Origin: Salinispora tropica CNB-440 | Lineage (GTDB): Bacteria > Actinomycetota > Actinomycetes > Mycobacteriales > Micromonosporaceae | Assembly (NCBI RefSeq): GCF_000016425.1 | Contig: NC_009380.1 | Span: 4,096,144-4,160,143 of the forward strand | Direction: 5' to 3' | DNA length: 64,000 nt | Part shown: positions 7,477 through 16,196 of the stretch, piece after piece | How the letters are laid out: each line of letters begins with the position of its first letter | Position numbering within the stretch: position 1 is the first letter of the stretch | Position numbers and translations under genes: made by a program | Notes under the pieces: model-generated | What the model was told of the DNA's origin: nothing | Databases searched by the model: none | The model's input: only the letters and a program-made list of their open reading frames with translations

Positions 7477-8430
7477 GTGACCACAACCGCCCCGACGCGG
7501 GCCGGAACCGAGGCACCGGCGACAATCGCCGGCCGGGTCCGCAGACGGCTCAACACCCGCTGGGCCACCGCCGTCTCGATCGTGATCGCGATCGTCTGGA
7601 CAATCCCGACCTTCGGGCTCCTCGTCTCGTCCTTCCGGCCCGAGGACCAGATCAAGACGACCGGCTGGTGGACGTTCTTCGCTGACCCACAGCTGACGCT
7701 GGAGAACTACGAGCAGGTACTCTTTGGCCGCTCCTCGTCGGCCGGTCAGTTGGCCAGCTACTTCCTCAACTCGATCGTCATCACCCTGCCGTCGGTGTTG
7801 TTCCCGTTGGCCTTTGCCGCGCTGGCCGCGTACGCGCTGGCATGGATCAACTTCCGGGGGCGGGACTGGATCTACATCGGAATATTCGCGTTGCAGATCG
7901 TCCCGCTACAGATGGCCCTGGTCCCACTGCTCAGCTTCTTCTCCCAGGGCATCAGTGTCGGCGGTATCGACCTCCTGCCCGCCTGGAACCTCGACGACGA
8001 GCAGCGGTTCATCCAGGTCTGGTTCGCCCACACCTGCTTCGCGCTGCCCCTGGGTGTCTTTCTGCTCCACAACTTCGTGTCCCAGCTGCCCCGGGACCTG
8101 ATGGAAGCAGCCCGGGTCGACGGCGCCACCCACCCGAAGATCTTCCGTACGGTCGTACTGCCGCTGATCACCCCAGCGTTGGCCGCGTACGGCATCTTCC
8201 AGTTTCTCTGGGTCTGGAACGACCTGCTGGTCGCGTTGATCTTCGCGGGCGGCGGTGACGAGACCGCTCCGCTGACCGTCCGCCTCGCCGAGCTGGCCGG
8301 GACCCGGGGCAACGAGTGGCAACGCCTCACCTCCGGGGCGTTCGTCGCGATCGTCGTGCCGCTGATCGTCTTCCTGTCGTTGCAGCGCTACTTTGTCCGC
8401 GGGCTACTCACCGGCAGCATCAAGGGGTGA
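7477..8430 (+). CDS. Sugar ABC transporter permease (AglG/MalG-like)
   Basis: 317-residue second permease of the importer. GTG start at 7477, 3 bp after the previous stop, with GGGAGGTATGACCC upstream. It has a cytoplasmic N-terminus of about 30 residues, then six membrane segments; the 'FGLLVSSFRPEDQIKTTGWW' region (first loop, abbreviated) is typical of AglG. The EAA loop starts 'EAARVDGATHPKIF' near residue 210. It forms the heterodimeric channel with the upstream permease. It converges on the MFS gene with only 13 bp between stops. Confidence 0.88.
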   Translation: MTTTAPTRAGTEAPATIAGRVRRRLNTRWATAVSIVIAIVWTIPTFGLLVSSFRPEDQIKTTGWWTFFADPQLTLENYEQVLFGRSSSAGQLASYFLNSIVITLPSVLFPLAFAALAAYALAWINFRGRDWIYIGIFALQIVPLQMALVPLLSFFSQGISVGGIDLLPAWNLDDEQRFIQVWFAHTCFALPLGVFLLHNFVSQLPRDLMEAARVDGATHPKIFRTVVLPLITPALAAYGIFQFLWVWNDLLVALIFAGGGDETAPLTVRLAELAGTRGNEWQRLTSGAFVAIVVPLIVFLSLQRYFVRGLLTGSIKG

Positions 8431-8443
8431 AGCCTGCCCCCTA

Positions 8444-9868
8444 CTACATCCGCCTGGCACGGGCGCGGAGCAGGACTCGCACCGCAGCGATGTCACGCGG
8501 GGAGCTGCGGGCGGCGAGCCAATACATGACCCCGGTTGGCACGAAGAACAGTTGGAACACGGCGAGCCCGACCGCGTAGTTCAACGGCGGCGGGAAGGCC
8601 GCCCGCAGCCCATGGAACACCACCCCGACCAGTCCGTTCCCGGCTGCCCGGCCAACCCCGTTGACCAAATTGCCGAGACTGTACACGGTGCCGCGGTGCT
8701 CCGGCGGGTTGACATCGGCGATCAGGGCGAACCAGTTCGGCGAGTTGGCCGAGGTCAGGGCAAGCGCCAGCAACGCCGTGAGCAGACTCAGCCCGACCGT
8801 CGGCTCGGTCAGCACACTCGCCAGCACCGCCCGGACGATGGCGCCCGGGCCGGCCCCGTCGGGGACGTCAATGCGAATCGGCACGAAGAAGAGCACCAGG
8901 TAGAACGGCAGCGCCGCGAGGATTCCGACCGCGGCGACCGTCGCCCGGCCGGACGGGGTACGACGTTGCAACGCATCGCCGACCAACCCGCCGACGATGG
9001 AGAAAACCCCGCCGAGCTGGAACAGGGTGGCGAAGACACTGCCCACCACGACCGCCGTCGCGGCCGAGTAGCCCTGAGCCTCGGCCCGTTCGGCGAAGAG
9101 CACCGGCAGCCAGACCAGCGAGCCGAACGCGGCCTGCGCGGTGAGGCCCTGCAAGATCAGCCAACGATTCGTCCGTCGGCCCAGAATCCGCGGCAGGTCA
9201 GCCCGGCTGATCTGGTGGTCGTACTCAGCGCCACCGGCCAACCGGTCGGCCAGCTCCGGTTCGCTCTGGCCGCGCCGAATGTCAAAGGTGAACAGGTACG
9301 CCGCGGTGGCACCGAGCCCCACGACGGTGAGCACCAGGAACGGACGTCGCCAGTCCGCCGCTCCGAGCAGGCCGCCCACCAGGGTGCCGGCCAGGGTGCC
9401 GACCCCCTGGGACAGCCCCCAGAAGCTCATCACCAGACCCCGTCGGCGAGGTGAGATCAAGTCGGTGACCACCGAGAAGCCAACCGAGCCAACAGCGCCG
9501 AGCCCCACCGCACCGACCACCTGGGCGGCCAGAAAGGTCGGATAGCTGTCCGCCACCGCGCTGCCACCGGTGCCGAACGCCCAGATCAGCGTGCCAACCA
9601 TGAGCAGCGGCTTACGGTTGGTGCGGTCCCCGACGTAGGCCCAGCCCACCGCCGCCACCGCACTGACCAGGAAGTTGGCCGCGGTGACCAGGCCGAGTAG
9701 CCGCCGCGACACATCGAGTGCGTCGGCGATCGAGCCATACAGCGGAGGCACCAGGCCGATCGCCACATTGTCCAGGGAGGCGAGCAGCACGAACACCACG
9801 ACGCTGTAGAACCGGTGCGCCGGGCTGCCGCCCCACAGCCGCACCGGACCACTGGTGGCCAAGGTCAT
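8444..9868 (-). CDS. Major facilitator superfamily transporter
   Basis: 474-residue protein with about twelve hydrophobic segments. The MFS loop 2-3 signature appears as 'GWAYVGDRTNRKPLLMVG' near residues 73-90, and a related loop in the second half as 'GGLVGDALQRRTPSG'. It is the third gene after xylA and xylB on the same strand, 34 bp downstream of xylB, so it may move xylose or a xyloside. However, its sequence does not look like the XylE sugar-porter family, and efflux is equally possible. Start chosen at ATG 9868; GTG 9895 is an alternative. The longer frame to 10174 overlaps xylB and is rejected. Confidence 0.75.
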   Translation of the reverse strand: MTLATSGPVRLWGGSPAHRFYSVVVFVLLASLDNVAIGLVPPLYGSIADALDVSRRLLGLVTAANFLVSAVAAVGWAYVGDRTNRKPLLMVGTLIWAFGTGGSAVADSYPTFLAAQVVGAVGLGAVGSVGFSVVTDLISPRRRGLVMSFWGLSQGVGTLAGTLVGGLLGAADWRRPFLVLTVVGLGATAAYLFTFDIRRGQSEPELADRLAGGAEYDHQISRADLPRILGRRTNRWLILQGLTAQAAFGSLVWLPVLFAERAEAQGYSAATAVVVGSVFATLFQLGGVFSIVGGLVGDALQRRTPSGRATVAAVGILAALPFYLVLFFVPIRIDVPDGAGPGAIVRAVLASVLTEPTVGLSLLTALLALALTSANSPNWFALIADVNPPEHRGTVYSLGNLVNGVGRAAGNGLVGVVFHGLRAAFPPPLNYAVGLAVFQLFFVPTGVMYWLAARSSPRDIAAVRVLLRARARRM

Positions 9869-9902
9869 GCCGGCAGCCAACCAGGGCCGGTTCACCGCCA
9901 GG

Positions 9903-11363
9903 TCACCGGGGTGGCGCCGGTGTGCTCCCGTGGTCGATGACGTGCTCCCGGGCCTGCGCGTACCGGGCCCGAATCGCCGGCACCGGGTCTGCCTCGTAGG
10001 TCCGCGGCGCGGCCACGGTCCAGATCGGCGGCTGTGCCCCGCCCAGGGCGGTCCAGGCCGCCTGGCGGGCAGCACCGTCGGCGACGTACTCGCCCGGGGG
10101 CGGCACGACCACCGGAACACCGAAGATCTGCGGAGCAACCCGTCGAACCGCGGTGGAGCGGGCGCCACCACCAACCAGAATCACCCGCTGAACGGCGACG
10201 CCCTGCGCGACGAGGGCGTCCAGGCCGTCGGCGAGCGCGCAGAGCATTCCTTCGACGGCCGCCCGGGCAAGGTGCGCCGGGGTGGCGGTACGCAGCGTCA
10301 ACCCGTGCACCGCGCCGTTGGCGTCCGGCCGGTTCGGGGTCCGCTCCCCCGCCAGGTAGGGCACCAGGACCAGGCCATCCGCCCCGGGAGGCGCGGACAA
10401 GGCCAGGTCGGCCAGCTCCGCGAGGCCGACCCCGAGTAGCGCGGCGGCGGCGTCGAGCACCCGGGCCGCGTTGAGCGTGCAGACCAGCGGCAGGTATCGG
10501 CCGGTGACATCGGCAAAGCCGGCGACGATACCCGTCGGGTCCGCCGTCGGCTGCTCCGCTACACCGCACACGGTTCCGGAGGTGCCGATCGAGACGACCA
10601 CGTCGCCCGGGCCCGCGCCGACTCCGAACGCGGCGGCGGCGTTGTCCCCCGCCCCCGGACCGAGCGAGACCTCCGGCAGCTCCGGGCCGCCCGCGAGCAC
10701 GGCCGGGTCGAGTCGGCCGGCCGACTCCACCGGACCGAGCACCCGGGGCACGGTCACCATCCGGCCGAACGCCTGCTCGAGCAGGTCCCGGCGGTACGTT
10801 GCACTGGCCGGGGACCAGTAACCGGTGCCGCTGGCGTCGCTGCGGTCGGTGCTCAGCGCCGCCAGGCCAGGGGCCCCGGCGAGCCGCCAGGTAAGCCAGT
10901 CGTGCGGCAGGCAGACCGCGGCCACCCGGGCGGCGTTGCCCGGCTCGTGCCGGGCCAGCCAACGCAGCTTGCTGACGGTGAGGCTGGCGACCGGCACAAC
11001 GCCCACGGCGTCCGCCCAGAACCGCTGCCCGGTCTCGCCCTCACCTGCCTCGGCGACCAGATCGGCGGCGGCGCCGGCGGAGCGGGTGTCGTTCCAGAGC
11101 AACGCCGGACGGACCACCGCCCCGGTCTCGTCAAGGCAGACCATGCCGTGCTGCTGACCGGCGACGGAGATCGCCCCGACGTCGGCGAGCCCGCCGGCGG
11201 CCGACACCGCCTCACCCAACGCCGACCACCAGGCCGCCGGATCGACCTCGGTACCGTCCGGGTGCGGCGCTCGACCCTGGCGAACCAGGACGCCGCTCTC
11301 CGCGTCCCGGATGACGAGCTTGCAGGACTGGGTCGAAGAGTCGACTCCGGCAACGAGCGGCAT
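9903..11363 (-). CDS. xylB: Xylulokinase
   Basis: 486-residue FGGY-family kinase that phosphorylates D-xylulose to xylulose 5-phosphate for the pentose phosphate pathway. N-terminal ATPase fold starts 'VAGVDSSTQSCKLVIRDA' (phosphate 1 motif). 'GAISVAGQQHGMVCLD' at about 82-97 is the xylulokinase signature. The adenosine motif 'VILVGGGARSTAVRRVAPQIFG' region lies at about 394-415, with typical length. An AAGGCGAG site precedes ATG 11363. It starts 12 bp after xylA, indicating a xylA-xylB operon. Confidence 0.93.
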   Translation of the reverse strand: MPLVAGVDSSTQSCKLVIRDAESGVLVRQGRAPHPDGTEVDPAAWWSALGEAVSAAGGLADVGAISVAGQQHGMVCLDETGAVVRPALLWNDTRSAGAAADLVAEAGEGETGQRFWADAVGVVPVASLTVSKLRWLARHEPGNAARVAAVCLPHDWLTWRLAGAPGLAALSTDRSDASGTGYWSPASATYRRDLLEQAFGRMVTVPRVLGPVESAGRLDPAVLAGGPELPEVSLGPGAGDNAAAAFGVGAGPGDVVVSIGTSGTVCGVAEQPTADPTGIVAGFADVTGRYLPLVCTLNAARVLDAAAALLGVGLAELADLALSAPPGADGLVLVPYLAGERTPNRPDANGAVHGLTLRTATPAHLARAAVEGMLCALADGLDALVAQGVAVQRVILVGGGARSTAVRRVAPQIFGVPVVVPPPGEYVADGAARQAAWTALGGAQPPIWTVAAPRTYEADPVPAIRARYAQAREHVIDHGSTPAPPR

Positions 11364-11375
11364 CCCGGCTCGCCT

Positions 11376-12563
11376 TCAGCGCGCACCGAGCAGATGCTCG
11401 ACGGCGAGTTGGTTGAGCCGAACGAAGTGGTAGCCGCGAGCGCCGGCAGCGGTCACGTCGTACTCCTCGAAGGCAGTGCGATCGGCGCGGAGACCGGCGT
11501 GGGTCTCGCCGGGGGCGAGGGTTGGCGTTGCCAGCTCACCCACCCGGCTCGTGGCCAGCGCCGCGGTGACCTCCGGATCGGCCCGGAACACCGCGGCCCG
11601 CTCCTTGAGGAGCAGGTAGGTGCGCATGTTTGCCTCGGCCGAGGCCCACACCCCGGTCCGGTCCTCGGTACGAGACGGTTTGTAGTCGAAGTGCCGGGGA
11701 CCGTCATACGCCGGCCCGCCGCCTGGACCACCGTTCTCGAGTAGGTCGACCAGTGCGAAGGCGTTAAGCAGGTCACCATGGCCGAAGACCAGGTCCTGGT
11801 CGTACTTGACCCCACGCTGGCCGTTGAGGTCGAGGTGAAACAGCTTGCCCTGCCAGAGCGCCTGAGCAATGCCGTGGGCGACGTTGAGCCCGGCCATCTG
11901 CTCATGGCCGACCTCCGGGTTGAGACCGACCAGCTCCGGGCGGGCCAGGGTGGCGATGAAGGCGAGCGCGTGCCCGACGGTGGGCAGCAGAATGTCGCCG
12001 CGCGGCTCGTTGGGCTTGGGCTCGATCGCGAACCGCAGCTCGTATCCCTGCGCCACGACGTACTGGCAGAGCAGGTCAACCGCCTCGCGGTAGCGGTCCA
12101 GGGCGGCGCGGACATCCTTGGCGACGTCGTACTCGGCACCCTCCCGACCACCCCACAGGACGAAGGTGCGCGCGCCCAGCTGGGCGGCGAGGTCCACGGC
12201 ACGCAGCGCCTTGCGGAGCGCGTACCGCCGGACGTCCCGGTCGTTGCTGGTGAAGCCGCCGTCCTTGAACACGGGATGGGTGAAGAGGTTGGTGGTGACC
12301 ATCGGGACCACCAGGCCGGTCTCGTCGAGGGCCCGACGGAACCGGGTGAGGTGGGCATCGCGGACGGCAGCGTCCGCCTCGAAGGGGATCAGATCATCAT
12401 CGTGAAAGGTGATGCCGTACGCCCCCAGGTCGGCAAGGCGGTGCACCGCCTCGACCGCGTCCAGCGGCGGTCGGGTGGCGTCGCCGAACGGGTCCCGGGC
12501 CTGCCAGCCCACCGTCCAGAGGCCGAAGGAGAACTTGTCAGCAGGGGTGGGACGGGGCGCCAT
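11376..12563 (-). CDS. xylA: Xylose isomerase
   Basis: 395-residue TIM-barrel enzyme of the short actinobacterial class I type; converts D-xylose to D-xylulose. Key features: 'GITFHDDDLIPF' with the active-site His near residue 54, 'FVLWGGREGAE' (Trp and metal region, about 136-146), 'AIEPKPNEPRGD' with the metal-binding Glu and Lys near 181-183, and 'HLDLNGQRGVKYDQD' with metal ligands near 245-257. GGAGG is 7 nt upstream of ATG 12563. First gene of the xylose operon; D-xylose inducibility is expected. Confidence 0.95.
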   Translation of the reverse strand: MAPRPTPADKFSFGLWTVGWQARDPFGDATRPPLDAVEAVHRLADLGAYGITFHDDDLIPFEADAAVRDAHLTRFRRALDETGLVVPMVTTNLFTHPVFKDGGFTSNDRDVRRYALRKALRAVDLAAQLGARTFVLWGGREGAEYDVAKDVRAALDRYREAVDLLCQYVVAQGYELRFAIEPKPNEPRGDILLPTVGHALAFIATLARPELVGLNPEVGHEQMAGLNVAHGIAQALWQGKLFHLDLNGQRGVKYDQDLVFGHGDLLNAFALVDLLENGGPGGGPAYDGPRHFDYKPSRTEDRTGVWASAEANMRTYLLLKERAAVFRADPEVTAALATSRVGELATPTLAPGETHAGLRADRTAFEEYDVTAAGARGYHFVRLNQLAVEHLLGAR

Positions 12564-12601
12564 CGCCAGCCTCCGGGGTGTCGTCCGCCATGTTCTGTGG
12601 T

Positions 12602-12611
12602 TGGTTTACCA
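12602..12611. promoter_or_regulatory. Candidate operator palindrome upstream of xylA
   Basis: TGGTTTACCA lies about 40 bp upstream of the xylA start. It is a short palindrome (TGGT/ACCA arms, 2-bp spacer) in an otherwise GC-rich leader, in a position suited to a repressor such as a ROK-family XylR. No regulator gene is adjacent; the assignment is tentative. Confidence 0.3.
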
Positions 12612-12676
12612 GACGAAGCCGAAACGCCCACTGCGGACACCACCAAAGCCGCGAGGGCACGGGCCGCCGCAGAGTC

Positions 12677-14152
12677 CTAGTACGCGCCGCGGCGGTTCAA
12701 CACCGCGCCGAAGGTCTTCCACAAGATGGTCAGATCGGCAGCGAGGGACCAGTTCTCCACATAGTAGAGGTCGAGCCGGACACCATCCTCCCAGCTCAGG
12801 TCGGACCGGCCACTGATCTGCCAAAGGCCGGTCATGCCGGGCTTGACCAGCAGCCGTCGGGCGACATCGCCGTCATACCGGGCGACCTCCGAGGGCAGCG
12901 GCGGACGGGGGCCGACCAGGCTCATCTGCCCGAGTAGGACGTTGACAAGCTGTGGCAGCTCGTCCAACGACCACTTGCGCAGCAGTCGACCGACCCGGGT
13001 CACCCGAGGATCGTCACGCAGTTTGAACAGCAGGCCGTCGGTTTCGTTGCGCGCCGCCAACTCCGCCAACAGGGCATCGGCGTTGACCACCATCGTGCGG
13101 AACTTCCACACCCCGAACTCCTGGCCTCCCCGCCCGACCCGGGTCTGCCGGAACAACACCGGCCCCCGGCTGTCCGCCAGCACGGTCAGCGCGATCACGA
13201 CCAGTAGCGGCAGCAGCAGGGTCAGTGCGAGGAGCGCGGACGCCCGGTCAACCAGTCCTTTCACCAGTTTCCGGATGCCCCGGAACTCCGGGGCCTCGAC
13301 GTGGATCAGCGGCAGCCCGGCCACTGGACGGGTGTGGATCCGGGGTCCCGCGACATCGGTCAGTGCCGGGGCGACCACCAGATCAAGCCCGGTGTTCTCC
13401 AACTGCCAGCCGAGCCGACGCAGTCGGGTGGCGGTCAGTTCTCCGGAGGCGGTCACCGCCACCGTGTCGGCGCCGATGGCGGTGGCAGCCGCGGGGATCC
13501 CCCTGAACGAACCCACCACGGGTACGTCGCCCAACTGCTGTGGAACCGGAGCGAGCAACGCATCCGGGATGCACGCCCCGACTACCTGGTAGCCCGCGTA
13601 CGGCTCACGCCGCAGGGTGTCCACCAACTCCAGGACGTGCGCGGTGTCGCCGACCACGAGCACCTTTCGGGACCAACCACGACCCCGTGAGCGGAACCGG
13701 TGCAATCTCTTGCGGGCAGCGAAGCGGGCCACCTCGAGCCCGATAACGCCGACGATGAAGGAGGTAGTGAGCAAGCCCCGGGGCACGCCGACATCGAGGA
13801 CCCAGCCAGCGATCACGACCCCACCGGCAAGGCGCAGGCTGGCCACACTCACCCGCCGATACTCGTCGGCGCCGTAGCCGATGACCCGATCGTCGTAGCA
13901 GCGAAACGCCTTGAGCGAGACCAGCCACGCCAGCACCAGGCCGGGCGCGACCACGACGTAGGGGAGCGCGGCACCGCCGGGGGGCCCGATGCCGAAGTGC
14001 GCGAGGTACCCGACGAGAACGGCGAGACTCAGCACCGCGGTGTCGAGCACCACCAAGGCCCGGAGGTAGGACCGCACGACAGCACGCGCCCTCGGCGGGG
14101 ACACCCCGCCCACCGTCAACCGGCTGGGAGTCAACAGCGTCGCCGAGTTCAC
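12677..14152 (-). CDS. Exopolysaccharide polyprenyl glycosylphosphotransferase (WbaP/WcaJ type)
   Basis: 491-residue membrane protein. The N-terminal half has about four membrane segments and a CoA-binding-like Rossmann region ('KVLVVGDTAHVLELVDTL'). The C-terminal 200 residues are the bacterial sugar transferase domain: 'LVKGLVDRASALLAL' membrane hairpin, 'VLFRQTRVGRGGQEFGVWKFRTM', 'RKWSLDELPQLVNVL' and 'SLVGPRPPLPSEV', including the catalytic Asp-Glu pair region. It transfers a sugar phosphate from a nucleotide sugar to undecaprenyl phosphate, the first step of a surface polysaccharide. No other polysaccharide genes are adjacent, so it may serve a distant cluster. Confidence 0.9.
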   Translation of the reverse strand: MNSATLLTPSRLTVGGVSPPRARAVVRSYLRALVVLDTAVLSLAVLVGYLAHFGIGPPGGAALPYVVVAPGLVLAWLVSLKAFRCYDDRVIGYGADEYRRVSVASLRLAGGVVIAGWVLDVGVPRGLLTTSFIVGVIGLEVARFAARKRLHRFRSRGRGWSRKVLVVGDTAHVLELVDTLRREPYAGYQVVGACIPDALLAPVPQQLGDVPVVGSFRGIPAAATAIGADTVAVTASGELTATRLRRLGWQLENTGLDLVVAPALTDVAGPRIHTRPVAGLPLIHVEAPEFRGIRKLVKGLVDRASALLALTLLLPLLVVIALTVLADSRGPVLFRQTRVGRGGQEFGVWKFRTMVVNADALLAELAARNETDGLLFKLRDDPRVTRVGRLLRKWSLDELPQLVNVLLGQMSLVGPRPPLPSEVARYDGDVARRLLVKPGMTGLWQISGRSDLSWEDGVRLDLYYVENWSLAADLTILWKTFGAVLNRRGAY

Positions 14153-14382
14153 CGGCCCTCCCCACCTCGCATCGCCCCGGTGGTCCTGGCCGGGGAACGG
14201 CCCGGTGGTCCGAGCCGAGGATGGCCTGGTTCCCGCCGGAACAACGACATCCTGCCCTGAGCATTGTGGGCACCGTTTCTTTCCGACGTATTGCCGTCAC
14301 TTTGCGCGGGCACTGCCCTGGCCGTTTCAGGCCCACCGCATCGATCTCGACTTCGACGGCGACCTCGAGGCTGAGCCTCGGG

Positions 14383-16113
14383 TCAGGCATCCGGCTCGCG
14401 CAGTGCGATGGCCTTCAGGAAGATGTCACCAATCTTGGTCGGGTCCTCGGTGATGAAGGAGCCACCACCGGTAACCTCCGTGATCGACTCCAGCTCTGCC
14501 TTGCTGACGTCCGCGCCGATCCCGATCAGAACGACCTGCACCGGCCGCTCCGGGTCCTTGATCCGTTCCAGTTCGGCGATCAGCTGCTGCTGGCTGATGC
14601 CGTTGTCATCGTCATTCTTGCCGTCGGTGAAGAGCACGATCGAATTGACCTGGCCCTCGTCCCAGTCCTCCTGGACTGCCTCGTACGCGGCGAGCACCGT
14701 GTCGAACAGACCAGTGTCACCCCGGGTCGGCTGAATCTGGGCCAACGCCTGCTCAAGCTCGCTCCGCTGACTACTCAGCGGGCCGATCTCGACCAGCCGC
14801 CGGTAGTCCCGCCCGCTGCCCAGGTTGGTCGAGAACTCCCAGAGCCCGATCTGCCAGCTGTCATCGAAGAGGTGGAGCCCCCGCCCCGCGGCATCCAGGG
14901 TGACCTGCTGGCGGCTCACACCGTTGGCGCTCGCCACGGGTTCCCGCATCGAGCCAGAGACATCGATGACACAGAGCATCCGGCCGGACTGGGTGGCGAT
15001 CGACCAGCTGGAGACCGCTCGCTCGACCGCCAGTGGGTCCAGGTCACCAGCGGCGTTGCCACCATCGGCCGCCGGGCTCGGCGCCCCTGCGGGCGCGCTG
15101 AAACCAGCACCCCAGGTACCGTCCGGCGCTCGTAGTGACGACAACGCCAACCGATCCTTGAAGCTGGCCGTGGTGAGCACGTCGAAAAGCATCTGGGCAG
15201 CCGACGCCTTGGCCGGCCCGATCCCCGGCAGCACCGCGTACGGGTAGTCCAACGGGTTCGCCGCTGGCTCCGGGTAGAGCGCGGCCAGCGGCACCGCCGG
15301 CTTCCGGGCGTTGTACGAGAGCAGATCCTCCTCAGACAACGCCGCCGCGCCGAGACTCCGGGCCAGCGTGGTGGAGTCTGCGGCGGTGGGGAACTTCGAG
15401 AGCAGTTCCTGGCGCAGATTCGCGCTGCTGGTGGACAAGGCCCGCAACGCGCCGACGGTTGCCGCCTGGCCGTCCTGCCCGGCCGCCGCGGCGGCGCTCA
15501 GCGCGAGTAGCCCGGAGAGACCGGCGGCATCTCGGGTCGGGTTCACGGTGCCGGCCTTGAGCGGCTTAGCGCTGTTAACCTGGCCGACCAGCGCGGACCA
15601 GGTGAGTTCCTGCGCCGGCCAGCCGAGCTGGGAGGCGATCGGCTCGGGCACCCCCAGGACCACCGGGCTGCGGGCGATTGACGCTCCGTTACCCGGATCG
15701 AATGCGGTCGCACCGCCGCTCCGAAGCCGTAGCAGCCACGCCGACGAGTCGGGCACCCAGACATCCGGGCTGACCGCGGCGCCGTTGACCTGCCCCACCC
15801 CGGCCAGGATGGCACCGTGTTTGGCCGCGACGGTGGCGGCTATCTCGACCGGCTCGGCAGCCGTCACGCTTACCTCAACGCAGCTGCCATCCACCACCGC
15901 GCCCTCGTTCGCCCACTCGGTCGCCGCGGCGTCGACTGCCGGTGCCAGCTCAGTCGCGACCGCGACCGCGAGCTCAACCTGGCCGGAGCACCCCGGCGAG
16001 GCTAGCTGCCGGTAGCCGAAGTATCCACCAGCAGCAATGACCAGTACCCCGACAGCTGCGGCGACACCGGCGGTGCGGATGTTCGTTCGGGTGCGATGGC
16101 GGCCTGGAGACAC
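14383..16113 (-). CDS. Membrane-anchored substrate-binding and von Willebrand factor A protein
   Basis: 576 residues from GTG 16113. An uncleaved-type signal/anchor is at about 14-36. Residues 45-330 resemble a periplasmic solute-binding fold ('AAKHGAILAGVGQVNGAAVSP', 'DVWVPDSSAWL'). Residues about 385-570 are a VWA domain with a complete metal-ion site 'VIDVSGSMRE' (DxSxS), a later Thr ('TRGDTGLFD') and Asp ('LFTDGKNDDD'). This fusion is widespread in actinobacteria without known function; it likely acts outside the membrane in adhesion or envelope assembly. Flanked by the glycosylphosphotransferase and the lactonase on the same strand, but gaps of 230 and 83 bp argue against one operon. Confidence 0.8.
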   Translation of the reverse strand: MSPGRHRTRTNIRTAGVAAAVGVLVIAAGGYFGYRQLASPGCSGQVELAVAVATELAPAVDAAATEWANEGAVVDGSCVEVSVTAAEPVEIAATVAAKHGAILAGVGQVNGAAVSPDVWVPDSSAWLLRLRSGGATAFDPGNGASIARSPVVLGVPEPIASQLGWPAQELTWSALVGQVNSAKPLKAGTVNPTRDAAGLSGLLALSAAAAAGQDGQAATVGALRALSTSSANLRQELLSKFPTAADSTTLARSLGAAALSEEDLLSYNARKPAVPLAALYPEPAANPLDYPYAVLPGIGPAKASAAQMLFDVLTTASFKDRLALSSLRAPDGTWGAGFSAPAGAPSPAADGGNAAGDLDPLAVERAVSSWSIATQSGRMLCVIDVSGSMREPVASANGVSRQQVTLDAAGRGLHLFDDSWQIGLWEFSTNLGSGRDYRRLVEIGPLSSQRSELEQALAQIQPTRGDTGLFDTVLAAYEAVQEDWDEGQVNSIVLFTDGKNDDDNGISQQQLIAELERIKDPERPVQVVLIGIGADVSKAELESITEVTGGGSFITEDPTKIGDIFLKAIALREPDA

Positions 16114-16196
16114 GGGACCATCTTCCGGACGCTGCCCGGCAACTGCTACATCCGTTCGGACTTAGTTACGCAGAAGCAACCACCGACGCTATTTGA

